A stretch of DNA of 64,000 bases from Dorea phocaeensis (GTDB taxonomy: Bacteria; Bacillota; Clostridia; Lachnospirales; Lachnospiraceae), in NCBI RefSeq assembly GCF_900240315.1, contig NZ_OEPZ01000001.1, forward strand, positions 124,001-188,000, in the 5' to 3' direction. The notes beneath the pieces were generated by a model. That model searched no databases. It was not told where the DNA came from and worked only from the letters and a program-made list of their open reading frames with translations. This document shows positions 8,943 to 17,380 of the stretch, one piece after another (the first letter of the stretch is position 1; every line of letters begins with the position of its first letter). A program made the translations under genes and the position numbers.

Positions 8943-9687
8943 GAAAAGAGCAAAACAACCCTATGAGATTACACGGGTTCACAGAAAGATTTACACCATC
9001 GAGGAGTTGTGTTATTACATCTGCAACAATCTGTATCTGATTGATTATACGATGATCAACCATCAGATGTGCGATTGGATTGAACGAGAACTGGAGCTTT
9101 CCGATTTGGCAGGGCGTCTTAGGGAGGAGCTGAGACAGAATCGTTCTATGGAACAGTTTGTGCTGACTATTTTGCGGGAGTCCAATATCTATTCTACAGC
9201 GGATATCAATCGGATTGCCAATATTCTGGAGCATTTGAAGAATCAAAGACCGGTGGAGCGGACGAAGTATAAAGCTGACAGTCTACAGAAAAGCGGAGAG
9301 TATGAGTCGGCAATTCTAGTGTATCAGTCAATTATCAATGAAGATTGGGATGAGTCTGTGGAGCGGACTTTTTATGGCCATGTCTATGCCTGCTTAGGAG
9401 CGGCTTATGGCCATCAGTTCCTTTATAAAGAGGCGGCGAAGATGTATTACGAGGCATACAGGATCTGTGAAGAGCCGGACATGCTGAAGGCATATCTTTA
9501 CTGCTGTTACCGGGGAATGCCGGAGGATAAATACATGAAAATGCTTTCAGGCAATCCAATTTTCTTAAGCATGGCATCGGTAATTCGCGAGGATATCAAG
9601 AAAGTTCAGCAGGAGATTGATATTGATATTCCGGAAGAGCAATTTGCACAGTGGAAAAAGGAATATCGTAGGATTGACAAGCGTTAG
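8917..9687 (+). CDS. TPR-containing protein, third gene of the DUF5717/5716 operon
   Basis: 256 residues. The N-terminal 100 are helical (YTIEELCYYICNNLYLIDY, then an acidic helix), and about 110-200 contain TPR-like repeats (YKADSLQKSGEYESAILVYQ; LGAAYGHQFLYKEAAKMYYEAY). The C-terminus is charged and helical. The start ATG at 8917 has AGGAGG at 8906-8911 with 5-nt spacing, and overlaps the end of the Hsp70-like gene. No catalytic motif is recognisable; TPR proteins usually act as adaptors or co-chaperones, which fits the Hsp70-like neighbour. Confidence 0.75.
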   Translation: MGSLILCHRKRAKQPYEITRVHRKIYTIEELCYYICNNLYLIDYTMINHQMCDWIERELELSDLAGRLREELRQNRSMEQFVLTILRESNIYSTADINRIANILEHLKNQRPVERTKYKADSLQKSGEYESAILVYQSIINEDWDESVERTFYGHVYACLGAAYGHQFLYKEAAKMYYEAYRICEEPDMLKAYLYCCYRGMPEDKYMKMLSGNPIFLSMASVIREDIKKVQQEIDIDIPEEQFAQWKKEYRRIDKR

Positions 9688-9799
9688 AGAATATGATATC
9701 ATAACCACATAATTTAGCGTGGTAAAGTAATCAATTGCTAATATGGTAACACAAAGAAGTGATTGAGAGCTGTATAATCTGAACTGGGAGGAATTCATT

Positions 9800-10639
9800 A
9801 TGAAAAAACGTTTGGCGATGGTGCTTGCACTTTCTATGGTATCGGTATCTCTGTTGGCTGGATGCGGCAAGCAGGAAAGCGGAGCAGATGAGAAGAAGGA
9901 TGACAAGAAGACGGAAAGCAAAGCTTATGAAGAAAAGAAGGTGGGAGATACCTTTACGGTAGGCTTTGATCAGGATTTCCCTCCGATGGGATTTGTGGGA
10001 GATGACGGAGAGTACACAGGTTTTGACCTGGAACTGGCACAGGAAGTGTGTGAGAGATTGGAACTGGAATTTGTGCCAAAGCCGATTGCATGGGATTCCA
10101 AGGATGCGGAGCTTGAATCCGGCGGAATTGATTGTATCTGGAACGGTTTCACTATGAACGGACGGGAAGATAATTATACATGGTCAGATCCTTATTTGAA
10201 CAACAAGCAGGTGTTTGTTGTGAGAGAGAATTCAGGAATTGATTCCGAGAAGGATCTGGAAGGCAAGGTTGTAGACGTTCAGACCGATTCTTCTGCACAG
10301 GCAGCGCTGGAAGATAACCAGGAGTTGACGGCAACGTTTGGAAATCTGCAGGTGATCCCGGATTACAATACCGGATTTATGGAACTGGAATCCGGAGCAG
10401 CCGATGCGGTGGCAATGGACATTGTCGTTGCATCTTATCAGATCGAGAAGCGTGATGCGGCATTCAAGATTCTGGATAAAGAGATTGCAGCAGAAGAATA
10501 TGGAATTGGATTTGCAAAAGGAAATGAAGCTTTAAGGGATCAGGTTCAGAAGGCACTGGAAGAGATGGCAGCTGATGGAACAATGGCTAAGATCTCAGAG
10601 AAGTGGTTTGGCGAAGATATTACAATGATCGGAAAATAA
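9800..10639 (+). CDS. Polar amino-acid ABC transporter substrate-binding lipoprotein
   Basis: 279 residues. The signal peptide ends in a lipobox LLAGC with the lipidated Cys at 22, followed by a Lys/Glu/Asp-rich linker. The mature part is a family 3 solute-binding domain: FTVGFDQDFPPMGF, GFDLELAQEVCERL, and CIWNGFTMNGRE are typical of glutamine/cystine/histidine binders. It works with the permease and ATPase that follow as an outer-face receptor. GGAGG lies 8 nt before the ATG. A weak hairpin separates it from the permease gene, the common arrangement that makes binding protein more abundant than the membrane parts. The exact amino acid cannot be read from the sequence. Confidence 0.92.
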   Translation: MKKRLAMVLALSMVSVSLLAGCGKQESGADEKKDDKKTESKAYEEKKVGDTFTVGFDQDFPPMGFVGDDGEYTGFDLELAQEVCERLELEFVPKPIAWDSKDAELESGGIDCIWNGFTMNGREDNYTWSDPYLNNKQVFVVRENSGIDSEKDLEGKVVDVQTDSSAQAALEDNQELTATFGNLQVIPDYNTGFMELESGAADAVAMDIVVASYQIEKRDAAFKILDKEIAAEEYGIGFAKGNEALRDQVQKALEEMAADGTMAKISEKWFGEDITMIGK

Positions 10640-10650
10640 AGGATCAGGAT

Positions 10651-10682
10651 AACGGGGCTGTCAGAAACGACGTCCCGTTTTC
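10651..10682 (+). terminator. Imperfect hairpin between binding-protein and permease genes
   Basis: AACGGG (10651-10656) pairs with CCCGTT (10674-10679), with an inner GTC/GAC, followed by a short T-rich tail. It is likely a leaky terminator or mRNA-stabilising hairpin that sets subunit stoichiometry. Confidence 0.45.
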
Positions 10683-10700
10683 TGCGAGAAGGAGTAAGTT

Positions 10701-11351
10701 ATGGCAATATCAGTGATGTTGAGTAAACTGGGGGAAGGAATGGCAGTATCACTATTGATCTTTGTAGTGACACTTGTATTTTCTCTGCCTTTGGGAATGT
10801 TGGTGGCCTTTGGAAGAATGGCAAAAAATCCGCTGGTACGCGGGATTTTCAAGGTATATATATCGATTATGCGGGGAACTCCGCTGATGCTTCAGTTGAT
10901 GATGATCTATTTTGGACCGTTTTACCTGTTCGGAATTCAGAATACGCCGACCTGGAAGAATACGGCGGTAGCGGTAGGTTTTGTATTGAATTATGCAGCG
11001 TATTTTGCAGAGATTTATCGTGGTGGAATTGAGTCGATTCCGAATGGGCAGTATGAAGCGGCGAAGATTTTAGGTTATAGTAAGGGGCAGACCTTTATGC
11101 GGATTATTCTTCCGCAGGTGGTGAAGGTGATTCTGCCGTCTGTGACCAATGAGACAATTACACTGGTCAAAGATACGTCCCTTGCGTTTACCATCGGCAT
11201 TTTGGAGATGTTTACCGTGGCAAAAGCGTTGGCGTCAGCCCAGGCATCCATGATTCCGTTTATATTTGCAGGAGTGTTCTATTACATTTTCAACTTTGTG
11301 GTGGCATTTTTGATGGAACGCCTGGAAAAGAAACTGAACTACTACAAATAA
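10701..11351 (+). CDS. Polar amino-acid ABC transporter permease
   Basis: 216 residues with about five TM segments. It belongs to the HisM/GlnP family: the opening stretch GMAVSLLIFVVTLVFSLPLG, the RGTPLMLQLMMIYFG element and the cytoplasmic EAA loop (YEAAKILGYSKGQTFMRIILPQ, in two parts) that docks on the ATPase are all present. One permease gene is found, so the transporter probably uses a homodimer. It sits between the binding protein and ATPase genes, 12 nt from the latter. Confidence 0.93.
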   Translation: MAISVMLSKLGEGMAVSLLIFVVTLVFSLPLGMLVAFGRMAKNPLVRGIFKVYISIMRGTPLMLQLMMIYFGPFYLFGIQNTPTWKNTAVAVGFVLNYAAYFAEIYRGGIESIPNGQYEAAKILGYSKGQTFMRIILPQVVKVILPSVTNETITLVKDTSLAFTIGILEMFTVAKALASAQASMIPFIFAGVFYYIFNFVVAFLMERLEKKLNYYK

Positions 11352-11363
11352 GGAGGAAGAGTC

Positions 11364-12050
11364 ATGAGTTTGCTGGAAATGAAGCATATCAAAAAAAGTT
11401 TTAACGGTGTAGAAGTGCTGAAAGACATCTCTCTTACAGTTGACAAAGGGGAAGTGCTTGGAATTATCGGCCCTTCCGGGTCTGGGAAATCGACTCTTCT
11501 TCGATGCGCGACGGGGCTGGAGACGCAGGATGAAGGGCTCATTACGTATGAGGGGACATTTGGACTGGTGTTTCAGAACTTTAATTTGTTCCCACATTAT
11601 TCAGTATTAAAGAATATTACGGATGCACCGATAAAGGTGCAGAAGAGAAAGAAAGAAGAGGTGTACCGGGAAGCGAGAGAGCTTCTTGCGAAAATGGGAT
11701 TGTCCAACAAGGAAAATGCCTATCCTTATCAGTTGTCGGGAGGACAGCAGCAGCGCGTATCCATTGCGCGGGCGCTGGCTATGAAGCCGGATATCCTGTT
11801 TTTTGATGAGCCTACTTCGGCGTTGGATCCGGAGCTTACCGGAGAGATCCTGAAGGTGATCAAGGATCTGGCGGCAGAGCATATGACGATGGTGATCGTG
11901 ACCCATGAGATGAATTTTGCAAAAAATGTGTCAGATCATATTATTTTTATGGACAATGGTTATATTGCGGTAGAGGGGACACCGGAGGAAGTATTTGGCT
12001 CATCCAATGAAAGAATGCGGGAGTTCCTTGGAAAATTTGAGCAGGAGTAA
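11364..12050 (+). CDS. Polar amino-acid ABC transporter ATPase, compact variant
   Basis: 228 residues. Walker [11 protein letters not shown]-loop [11 protein letters not shown], signature LSGGQQQR, Walker [15 protein letters not shown] and switch His in VTHEM are intact, as in HisP/GlnQ ATPases. The family is normally about 240-250 residues; here the piece between the first beta-hairpin (GLITYEG) and the Q-loop strand (TFGLVFQ) is about 15-18 residues short, so the usual 'DGKDL...LRRKVG' stretch is missing without damage to catalytic motifs. AGGAGG precedes the ATG by 8 nt. It energises uptake of the amino acid captured by the upstream binding protein. Confidence 0.92.
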   Translation: MSLLEMKHIKKSFNGVEVLKDISLTVDKGEVLGIIGPSGSGKSTLLRCATGLETQDEGLITYEGTFGLVFQNFNLFPHYSVLKNITDAPIKVQKRKKEEVYREARELLAKMGLSNKENAYPYQLSGGQQQRVSIARALAMKPDILFFDEPTSALDPELTGEILKVIKDLAAEHMTMVIVTHEMNFAKNVSDHIIFMDNGYIAVEGTPEEVFGSSNERMREFLGKFEQE

Positions 12051-12087
12051 CATTGCTTTTCTCTTTTCTCTATATTATACTTATACG

Positions 12088-12096
12088 TGTTATAAT
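12088..12096 (+). promoter_or_regulatory. Extended -10 promoter for purB
   Basis: TGTTATAAT (12088-12096) matches the extended -10 consensus TGnTATAAT. No good -35 is spaced with it. An alternative is TTGCTT (12054-12059) with TATACT (12076-12081) at 16 bp. Confidence 0.5.
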
Positions 12097-12129
12097 TGTA
12101 ATCAATATAAAGTGAGGAGTAGGACAGAT

Positions 12130-13563
12130 ATGAGTAATGACAGATATCAAAGCCCGCTTTCTGAGCGGTATGCAAGCCGGGAGATGCAGTACATTTTTTC
12201 ACCGGACAAAAAGTTCCGTACCTGGAGAAGACTTTGGATAGCATTGGCAGAGACGGAGCGTGAGCTTGGACTTCCAATTACGGAAGAGCAGATTGAAGAA
12301 CTGCGTGCCCATGCAGATGATATTAACTATGAGGTGGCAAGAGAAAGAGAGAAACTGGTTCGCCATGACGTTATGTCCCATGTCTATGCCTACGGTCAGC
12401 AGTGCCCGAAGGCAAAAGGAATTATTCATCTGGGTGCAACCTCCTGTTATGTAGGAGATAATACAGATATGATTCTGATGGCGGAGGCGCTGGATATTGT
12501 AAAGAAGAAGCTGGTGAATGTAATCGCAGAACTTGCGAAGTTTGCGGATACCTACAAGGATCAGCCGACCCTTGCATTTACTCATTTCCAGCCTGCGCAG
12601 CCAACTACCGTTGGAAAGCGCGCGTCTTTGTGGATGCAGGAATTTTTGATGGATCTGGAAGATTTAGAGTATGTAAAGGGAAGCTTAAAGCTTCTTGGAT
12701 CGAAAGGAACGACAGGAACCCAGGCCAGCTTCCTGGAACTGTTCGATGGAGATCAGGAGACCATTGACAAGATTGACCCGATGATTGCTAAGAAGATGGG
12801 ATTTGAGGCGTGCTATCCGGTATCTGGACAGACCTATTCCAGAAAAGTAGATACTCGTGTATTGAATGTATTGGCAGGAATTGCGGCGAGTGCGCATAAG
12901 TTTTCCAATGATATCCGTTTGCTTCAGCATTTAAAAGAAGTAGAAGAGCCGTTTGAAAAGACTCAGATTGGATCTTCTGCTATGGCATATAAGAGAAATC
13001 CGATGCGAAGTGAACGAATTGCATCATTATCCAGATATGTAATGATCGATGCACTGAATCCGGCTATTACATCCGCGACCCAGTGGTTTGAACGAACCTT
13101 GGATGACTCTGCAAATAAGCGCTTAAGCGTGCCGGAAGGATTCCTTGCAATTGACGGAATTCTGGATCTGTGTCTGAATGTGGTGGACGGACTGGTGGTA
13201 TATCCAAAGGTAATTGAGAAGCGGCTGATGTCAGAGCTTCCGTTTATGGCGACAGAGAATATTATGATGGATGCGGTAAAAGCAGGGGGAGACAGACAGG
13301 AACTCCATGAGCGGATTCGTGAGCTTTCTATGGAGGCAGGACGCAATGTCAAGGAGAAAGGATTGGATAACAATCTTCTGGAGCTGATTGCTGCAGATCC
13401 GGCGTTTGGACTTAGTGAAGAAGAACTCAAGAAGACGATGGATCCGACCAAATATACAGGACGTGCAGCCGTGCAGGTGGAAGCATTCTTAAGAGATGTT
13501 GTGGCGCCTGTACTGGAAAGCAATAAGGATTGTCTGGGAATGACTGCGGAGATTAACGTATAA
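12130..13563 (+). CDS. purB: Adenylosuccinate lyase
   Basis: 477 residues, the usual size. It cleaves SAICAR to AICAR and adenylosuccinate to AMP, giving fumarate, in purine synthesis. The fumarase/aspartase superfamily signature is present as the loop SSAMAYKRNPMRSERI, and the conserved HLGATSCYVGDNTD and TFSHFQ-like FTHFQPAQPTTVGKR segments are clear. The start ATG at 12130 (MSNDRYQSPLSERY) follows GAGGAGTAGGA; in-frame upstream codons run into the previous ABC gene and have no ribosome site. It stands alone from other pur genes, is driven by its own promoter and is followed by a terminator. Confidence 0.96.
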   Translation: MSNDRYQSPLSERYASREMQYIFSPDKKFRTWRRLWIALAETERELGLPITEEQIEELRAHADDINYEVAREREKLVRHDVMSHVYAYGQQCPKAKGIIHLGATSCYVGDNTDMILMAEALDIVKKKLVNVIAELAKFADTYKDQPTLAFTHFQPAQPTTVGKRASLWMQEFLMDLEDLEYVKGSLKLLGSKGTTGTQASFLELFDGDQETIDKIDPMIAKKMGFEACYPVSGQTYSRKVDTRVLNVLAGIAASAHKFSNDIRLLQHLKEVEEPFEKTQIGSSAMAYKRNPMRSERIASLSRYVMIDALNPAITSATQWFERTLDDSANKRLSVPEGFLAIDGILDLCLNVVDGLVVYPKVIEKRLMSELPFMATENIMMDAVKAGGDRQELHERIRELSMEAGRNVKEKGLDNNLLELIAADPAFGLSEEELKKTMDPTKYTGRAAVQVEAFLRDVVAPVLESNKDCLGMTAEINV

Positions 13564-13588
13564 AAGCGAAGAAATGTACAGAATATAC

Positions 13589-13641
13589 AAAAAAGCTGCT
13601 GTGAAACTGGTGAAATATGCCGGTTTCACGGTGGCTTTTTG
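13589..13641 (+). terminator. Rho-independent terminator after purB
   Basis: AAAAAAGC and GTGAAAC (from 13589) pair with GTTTCAC and GCTTTTT (to 13640), giving a long stem that ends in a U-run. Confidence 0.85.
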
Positions 13642-13712
13642 TGCTTTGATAAAGAATTTGTAAAAAAAATAAAAAATATGTGAAAGAAATGACAAAATTT
13701 TATGAAATTTGA

Positions 13713-13741
13713 TTGATTCAGAAGCATATACATGGTATTAT
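13713..13741 (+). promoter_or_regulatory. Promoter for the alanine/glycine symporter
   Basis: TTGATT (13713-13718), 17 bp, TATTAT (13736-13741) with an upstream TGG that makes an extended -10. Confidence 0.6.
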
Positions 13742-13804
13742 AGATCCATTGAATTATATCGAAGATATTATTCAAAATATCTATAGGAAAAAGGAGGGCA
13801 TGTT

Positions 13805-15169
13805 GTGGAAACATTAAACAACATCGTACTAACAATTCAACACTACCTTGCAGACTACATATTGATTATCGCTCTGCTTGGTGGCGGAATCTGGTTCACA
13901 TTCAGGCTTGGTTTCATTCAGGTGCGCGGCTTTGGCGAAGGAATGCGAAGAACCTTCGGCGGACTGTTCCATAAGAAGGGGGAAGCCGGTGCGGACGGAA
14001 TGTCTTCTTTCCAGGCGCTTGCTACAGCTATTGCAGCACAGGTAGGAACGGGTAATATTGCCGGTGCAGCAACAGCGATTGCAGTGGGAGGACCAGGAGC
14101 AATCTTTTGGATGTGGATTGCGGCCTTCTTAGGAATGGCAACCATCTATGCAGAGGCATTAATGGCACAGAAGTACAAACAGGTAGGAGCGGACGGAGAA
14201 GTGACAGGAGGACCTGTGTATTATATCCGTGCAGCATTCAAAGGTGGATTTGGAAAATTCCTTGCCGCTCTTTTTGCAGTGTTGATTATCTTTGCACTTG
14301 GCTTTATGGGAAATGCAGTTCAGTCTAACTCTATTGCAGCATCTTTCCACACTGCATTTGGAATTCCACAGCCGGTTATGGGCGTTGTTGTTGCAGTGAT
14401 TGCGCTCTTCGTTTTTGTGGGTGGTATGAAACGTATCGCGAAAGTAACGGAGATCATCGTTCCAATTATGGCAGCCCTCTACATTGTGGGTGCATTGATC
14501 GTTATTTTCTATAACTGGAGAAATATCCCATATGCGTTCCACGCAATTGTTGTGGGTGCGTTTAATCCGGCGGCGATCTCCGGTGGTGCGGTTGGCGCAA
14601 CCATAAAGCTGGCTCTTACAAAGGGTGTGGCAAGAGGACTGTTCTCCAATGAAGCCGGTATGGGTTCTACCCCTCATGCACATGCAGTGGCAAAGGTTAA
14701 TCACCCGGTAGAACAGGGATTTGTGGCAATGACAGGTGTGTTCATTGATACTTTCGTAGTATTGAACCTGACAGCACTGGTTATTATTACAACAAAATCC
14801 ATCCCGACAGGACTTACAGGAGCAGAACTTAGCCAGTATGCATTCTCTACCCTGTATGGAAAAGGAGGAGACATTTTCATTGCGATTTGTATGTTCTTCT
14901 TCGCATTCTCTACCATTGTAGGATGGTATTTCTTTGGTCAGGCAAATATCAAGTATCTGTTTGGACCAAAGGCTGTAAAGATCTATTCCGTACTGGTGTG
15001 TGTATGTGTAGTTCTTGGTTCCCTTGCACAGGTTGATCTTGTATGGAATATGGCAGACTGCTTCAATTCTATGATGGTGATTCCGAACTTTATCGGTTTG
15101 ATCGTCTTAAGCAAAACGATTAAGAAAGTACATGATGATTATTTTCAGAATTATGCCAAGAAAAAATAG
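13805..15169 (+). CDS. Sodium:alanine/glycine symporter (AGCS family)
   Basis: 454 residues with about ten TM helices. The AGCS family signature region GTGNIAGAATAIAVGGPGAIFWMW is present (shown here in two parts: GTGNIAGAATAI, AVGGPGAIFWMW), as are GGPVYYIRAAF and LFSNEAGMGSTPHAHAVA. It imports alanine or glycine together with Na+. GTG start at 13805, with AGGAGG at 13792-13797 and 7-nt spacing. It stands directly upstream of the glycine riboswitch and glycine reductase operon, which points to glycine supply for that pathway, although its own promoter is not under the riboswitch. Confidence 0.93.
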   Translation: METLNNIVLTIQHYLADYILIIALLGGGIWFTFRLGFIQVRGFGEGMRRTFGGLFHKKGEAGADGMSSFQALATAIAAQVGTGNIAGAATAIAVGGPGAIFWMWIAAFLGMATIYAEALMAQKYKQVGADGEVTGGPVYYIRAAFKGGFGKFLAALFAVLIIFALGFMGNAVQSNSIAASFHTAFGIPQPVMGVVVAVIALFVFVGGMKRIAKVTEIIVPIMAALYIVGALIVIFYNWRNIPYAFHAIVVGAFNPAAISGGAVGATIKLALTKGVARGLFSNEAGMGSTPHAHAVAKVNHPVEQGFVAMTGVFIDTFVVLNLTALVIITTKSIPTGLTGAELSQYAFSTLYGKGGDIFIAICMFFFAFSTIVGWYFFGQANIKYLFGPKAVKIYSVLVCVCVVLGSLAQVDLVWNMADCFNSMMVIPNFIGLIVLSKTIKKVHDDYFQNYAKKK

Positions 15170-15243
15170 ATTGTGAAGTTGCATAAAAATCAAAAAGTAT
15201 ATTTATGCAAAATCACTAAAATCATTTTAATTTGTTACGGCAG

Positions 15244-15272
15244 TTGAAAATAGAAAAATAATCGAGTATTAT
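15244..15272 (+). promoter_or_regulatory. Promoter of the glycine reductase operon
   Basis: TTGAAA (15244-15249), 17 bp, TATTAT (15267-15272). The predicted start near 15279 gives a leader of about 330 nt before grdX that contains the riboswitch. Confidence 0.6.
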
Positions 15273-15322
15273 AGACATAGATGACGAGAATTATTTAGAT
15301 TGTCTATAAATGAAATCAATAA

Positions 15323-15450
15323 GTGGAATGATATTTCTTAAGAGAGAGTCGGTGTGATCCGGCCGCCGAAGAGGCAAATCCGAGATGTGAGGTGTCGCGT
15401 GGACGGATGAAACTTTCAGGCAAAAGGACTGAGAAATGGACCACATTCTG
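15323..15450 (+). ncRNA. Glycine riboswitch, single aptamer
   Basis: The conserved glycine aptamer core is readable: AGAGAGTC, then GCCGAAGAGGCAAATCC, then CTTTCAGGCAAAAGGACTG. ATTTCT (15333-15338) pairs with AGAAAT (15433-15438) as P1, and GAATG (15326-15330) with CATTC (15444-15448) as an outer P0-like helix. No second complete aptamer follows, so this looks like a singlet type with flanking helix. It is followed by an alternative hairpin and an intrinsic terminator; glycine binding is expected to favour read-through into grdX and the reductase genes. Confidence 0.9.
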
Positions 15451-15509
15451 AATCTTGTGCTGTATGATAACTTTAAGTAAGCTTATTCATTATCAGGGCA
15501 AAAGACAGG

Positions 15510-15555
15510 AAGGACGACTTACTCACAGAAGATGTGTTTAAATCGTCCTTTTTTT
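15510..15555 (+). terminator. Riboswitch-controlled terminator
   Basis: AAGGACGA (15510-15517) pairs with TCGTCCTT (15543-15550), with an inner CACA/TGTG, followed by a T-run to 15555. CTTACT (15518-15523) on its 5' side is complementary to AGTAAG (15477-15482) of the upstream hairpin, a possible antiterminator pairing. Confidence 0.8.
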
Positions 15556-15612
15556 AATCTTATATGCAGGATGAAAAAAGAGAAATGACACCGGAAGGAG
15601 TAAGCAGGTCAG

Positions 15613-16008
15613 ATGAATGGGTATATGATTATTACGAACAACCCTATGGTCAGGGACAAACTTGGGGAAACGCACAATGTGGTTTATCAGGAAATTTCAT
15701 ATGAAGATATTCTAAAGGACGTCAGAGACAGGATCCATGAGGGGCATACACTTTTGTCGCATCCCTTATCCGGAAGTGTAAAGCCGAATGAAACACCCTA
15801 TAAATCCATCATGGTATCTGAAAAAAAGGGGGCGGTCGACGCACAAGGGCTTGCGATTATCGAGAATGCCATACAGGCGTGCGGAAAGTTTGTATTTCGG
15901 TCAGACAAATACAAACCGGAAGTATATGGCGATTTTCAGTTGATCGATCTTACCCTGATCGAAAGCGGTATTACATCTGCAGATACGCAGATGTGGAGTG
16001 AACATTAA
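15613..16008 (+). CDS. grdX: GrdX family protein
   Basis: 131 residues. GrdX is a small soluble protein of unknown function found at the head of glycine, sarcosine and betaine reductase operons. The sequence MIITNNPMV, followed by HPLSGSVKPNETPY and a C-terminal segment ending TQMWSEH, agrees with that family. It is the first gene after the riboswitch terminator, so its expression should depend on glycine. GAAGGAG sits about 12 nt before the ATG. No catalytic motif is recognised. Confidence 0.88.
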   Translation: MNGYMIITNNPMVRDKLGETHNVVYQEISYEDILKDVRDRIHEGHTLLSHPLSGSVKPNETPYKSIMVSEKKGAVDAQGLAIIENAIQACGKFVFRSDKYKPEVYGDFQLIDLTLIESGITSADTQMWSEH

Positions 16009-16082
16009 GTAAGGTTTTAAAAGCTTGATGCTTAAAACAATAAAACAATAATATCAAAAGATATTGAAGGAGGGAATCACCA

Positions 16083-17363
16083 GTGAGATTAGAAATGGGA
16101 CACATTTACATTAAGGATATCCAGTTCGCATCTGAGTCTAAGATCGAAGATGGTATTCTGTATGTATCCGAGGAGGCTGTAAAAGCTGTAGCTCTTGAAG
16201 ACGAGAAGATTAAGAGCGTATCATTAGACATTGCAAAGCCAGGTGAATCAGTAAGAATTACACCGGTTAAGGATGTAATCGAACCACGTGTGAAAGTAGA
16301 AGGAAGAGGAGGAATCTTCCCGGGAGTTATCGCTAAGGTAGACACGGTAGGAGAAGGAAAAACTTACGCATTGAAAGGAATGGCTGTTGTTACAGCTGGT
16401 AAGATTGTAGGATTCCAGGAAGGAATTATCGATATGACGGGGCCTGGAGCAGACTACACTCCATTCTCAAAGACACTGAACCTGGTTATGGTATGCGAGC
16501 CGGTTGATGGAATTAAACAGCATGATTACGAGGCGGCAGTGAGATTTGCGGGATTCAGAGTAGCTACATACATTGGGGAACTGGCACGTGAACTTACTCC
16601 AGACGAGACAAAAGTATATGAGACATGCACAATCAAAGAAGGAATGGAAAAATATCCAGATCTTCCGAGAGTGGCTTATGTACAGATGCTGCAGAGTCAG
16701 GGACTTCTGCATGATACTTATGTATACGGTGTGGATGCAAAGAAGATCGTTCCTACTATTTTAAGCCCTACAGAGGTTATGGATGGCGCAATCGTATCCG
16801 GTAACTGTGTATCTGCTTGTGACAAGAACCCAACATACGTACACCTGAATAACCCAGTTGTACATGATCTGTTTGAACAGCATGGAAAAACTTTGAACTT
16901 TGTATGCCATATTATTACAAATGAAAACGTATATCTGGCTGATAAGATGCGTTCTTCTGACTGGACAGCAAAACTGTGTAAGATGTTGGATTTAGACGGT
17001 GTTATCGTATCTCAGGAAGGATTTGGTAACCCGGATACAGACTTGATTATGAACTGTAAGAAGATTGAAGCAGAAGGCGTAAAGACGGTTATCATTACCG
17101 ATGAGTATGCAGGACGCGATGGTAAATCTCAGTCTCTGGCAGATGCGGATCCAGCTGCAGACGCAGTAGTTACCGGCGGAAATGCAAACCAGGTAATTAT
17201 CCTGCCGAAACTTGATAAAGTTATTGGAACTTTGGACTATGTAACCAAGATTGCCGGAGCAAGCGAAGAGACGCTGCGCGAAGACGGATCTCTGGAAGTA
17301 GAGCTTCAGGTACTGACAGGTGCAACCAATGAGACAGGTTTCAACAAACTGAGCGCAAGATAG
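16083..17363 (+). CDS. grdE: Glycine reductase component B, GrdE proprotein (pyruvoyl precursor)
   Basis: 426 residues. GrdE supplies the substrate-binding carbonyl group of protein B: the precursor cleaves itself before a cysteine, which becomes an N-terminal pyruvoyl group that forms a Schiff base with glycine. The cleavage site is visible as SGN-CVSACDKNPTY, with the Cys at residue 242, the same position reported for the Clostridium sticklandii protein. Products would be about 25 and 20 kDa. GGAGGG precedes the start. A hairpin with a two-base bulge (GTTTTAAAAGC/GCTTAAAAC, around 16015-16040) lies in the gap after grdX without a T-run, perhaps an RNA-processing or stability element. It pairs with GrdB, 17 nt downstream. 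Confidence 0.96.
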   Translation: MRLEMGHIYIKDIQFASESKIEDGILYVSEEAVKAVALEDEKIKSVSLDIAKPGESVRITPVKDVIEPRVKVEGRGGIFPGVIAKVDTVGEGKTYALKGMAVVTAGKIVGFQEGIIDMTGPGADYTPFSKTLNLVMVCEPVDGIKQHDYEAAVRFAGFRVATYIGELARELTPDETKVYETCTIKEGMEKYPDLPRVAYVQMLQSQGLLHDTYVYGVDAKKIVPTILSPTEVMDGAIVSGNCVSACDKNPTYVHLNNPVVHDLFEQHGKTLNFVCHIITNENVYLADKMRSSDWTAKLCKMLDLDGVIVSQEGFGNPDTDLIMNCKKIEAEGVKTVIITDEYAGRDGKSQSLADADPAADAVVTGGNANQVIILPKLDKVIGTLDYVTKIAGASEETLREDGSLEVELQVLTGATNETGFNKLSAR

Positions 17364-17380
17364 GAAGGGAGGATAATAAG

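Larger units (their letters stand above)
15170..15612 (+). other. 443-bp intergenic leader region of the grd operon
   Basis: Non-coding gap between the symporter and grdX. It holds an AT-rich stretch with a weak inverted repeat GCATAAA/TTTATGC (15181-15208), the grd promoter (15244-15272), the glycine aptamer (about 15323-15450), an intermediate hairpin TGATAA/TTATCA (15465-15495), an intrinsic terminator (15510-15555) and the grdX ribosome site (GGAAGGAG just before 15601). Confidence 0.8.

Noticed and set aside
15181-15208. Inverted repeat GCATAAA/TTTATGC after the symporter gene as terminator
   Set aside because: The stem is AT-rich with a 14-base loop and no T-run; kept only as a weak repeat.
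15465-15512. Possible second glycine aptamer (GGGCAAAAGACAGG resembles the aptamer core)
   Set aside because: The matching 5' half (GCCGAAG...GGCAA) is absent between 15450 and 15495, so it is at most a vestige.
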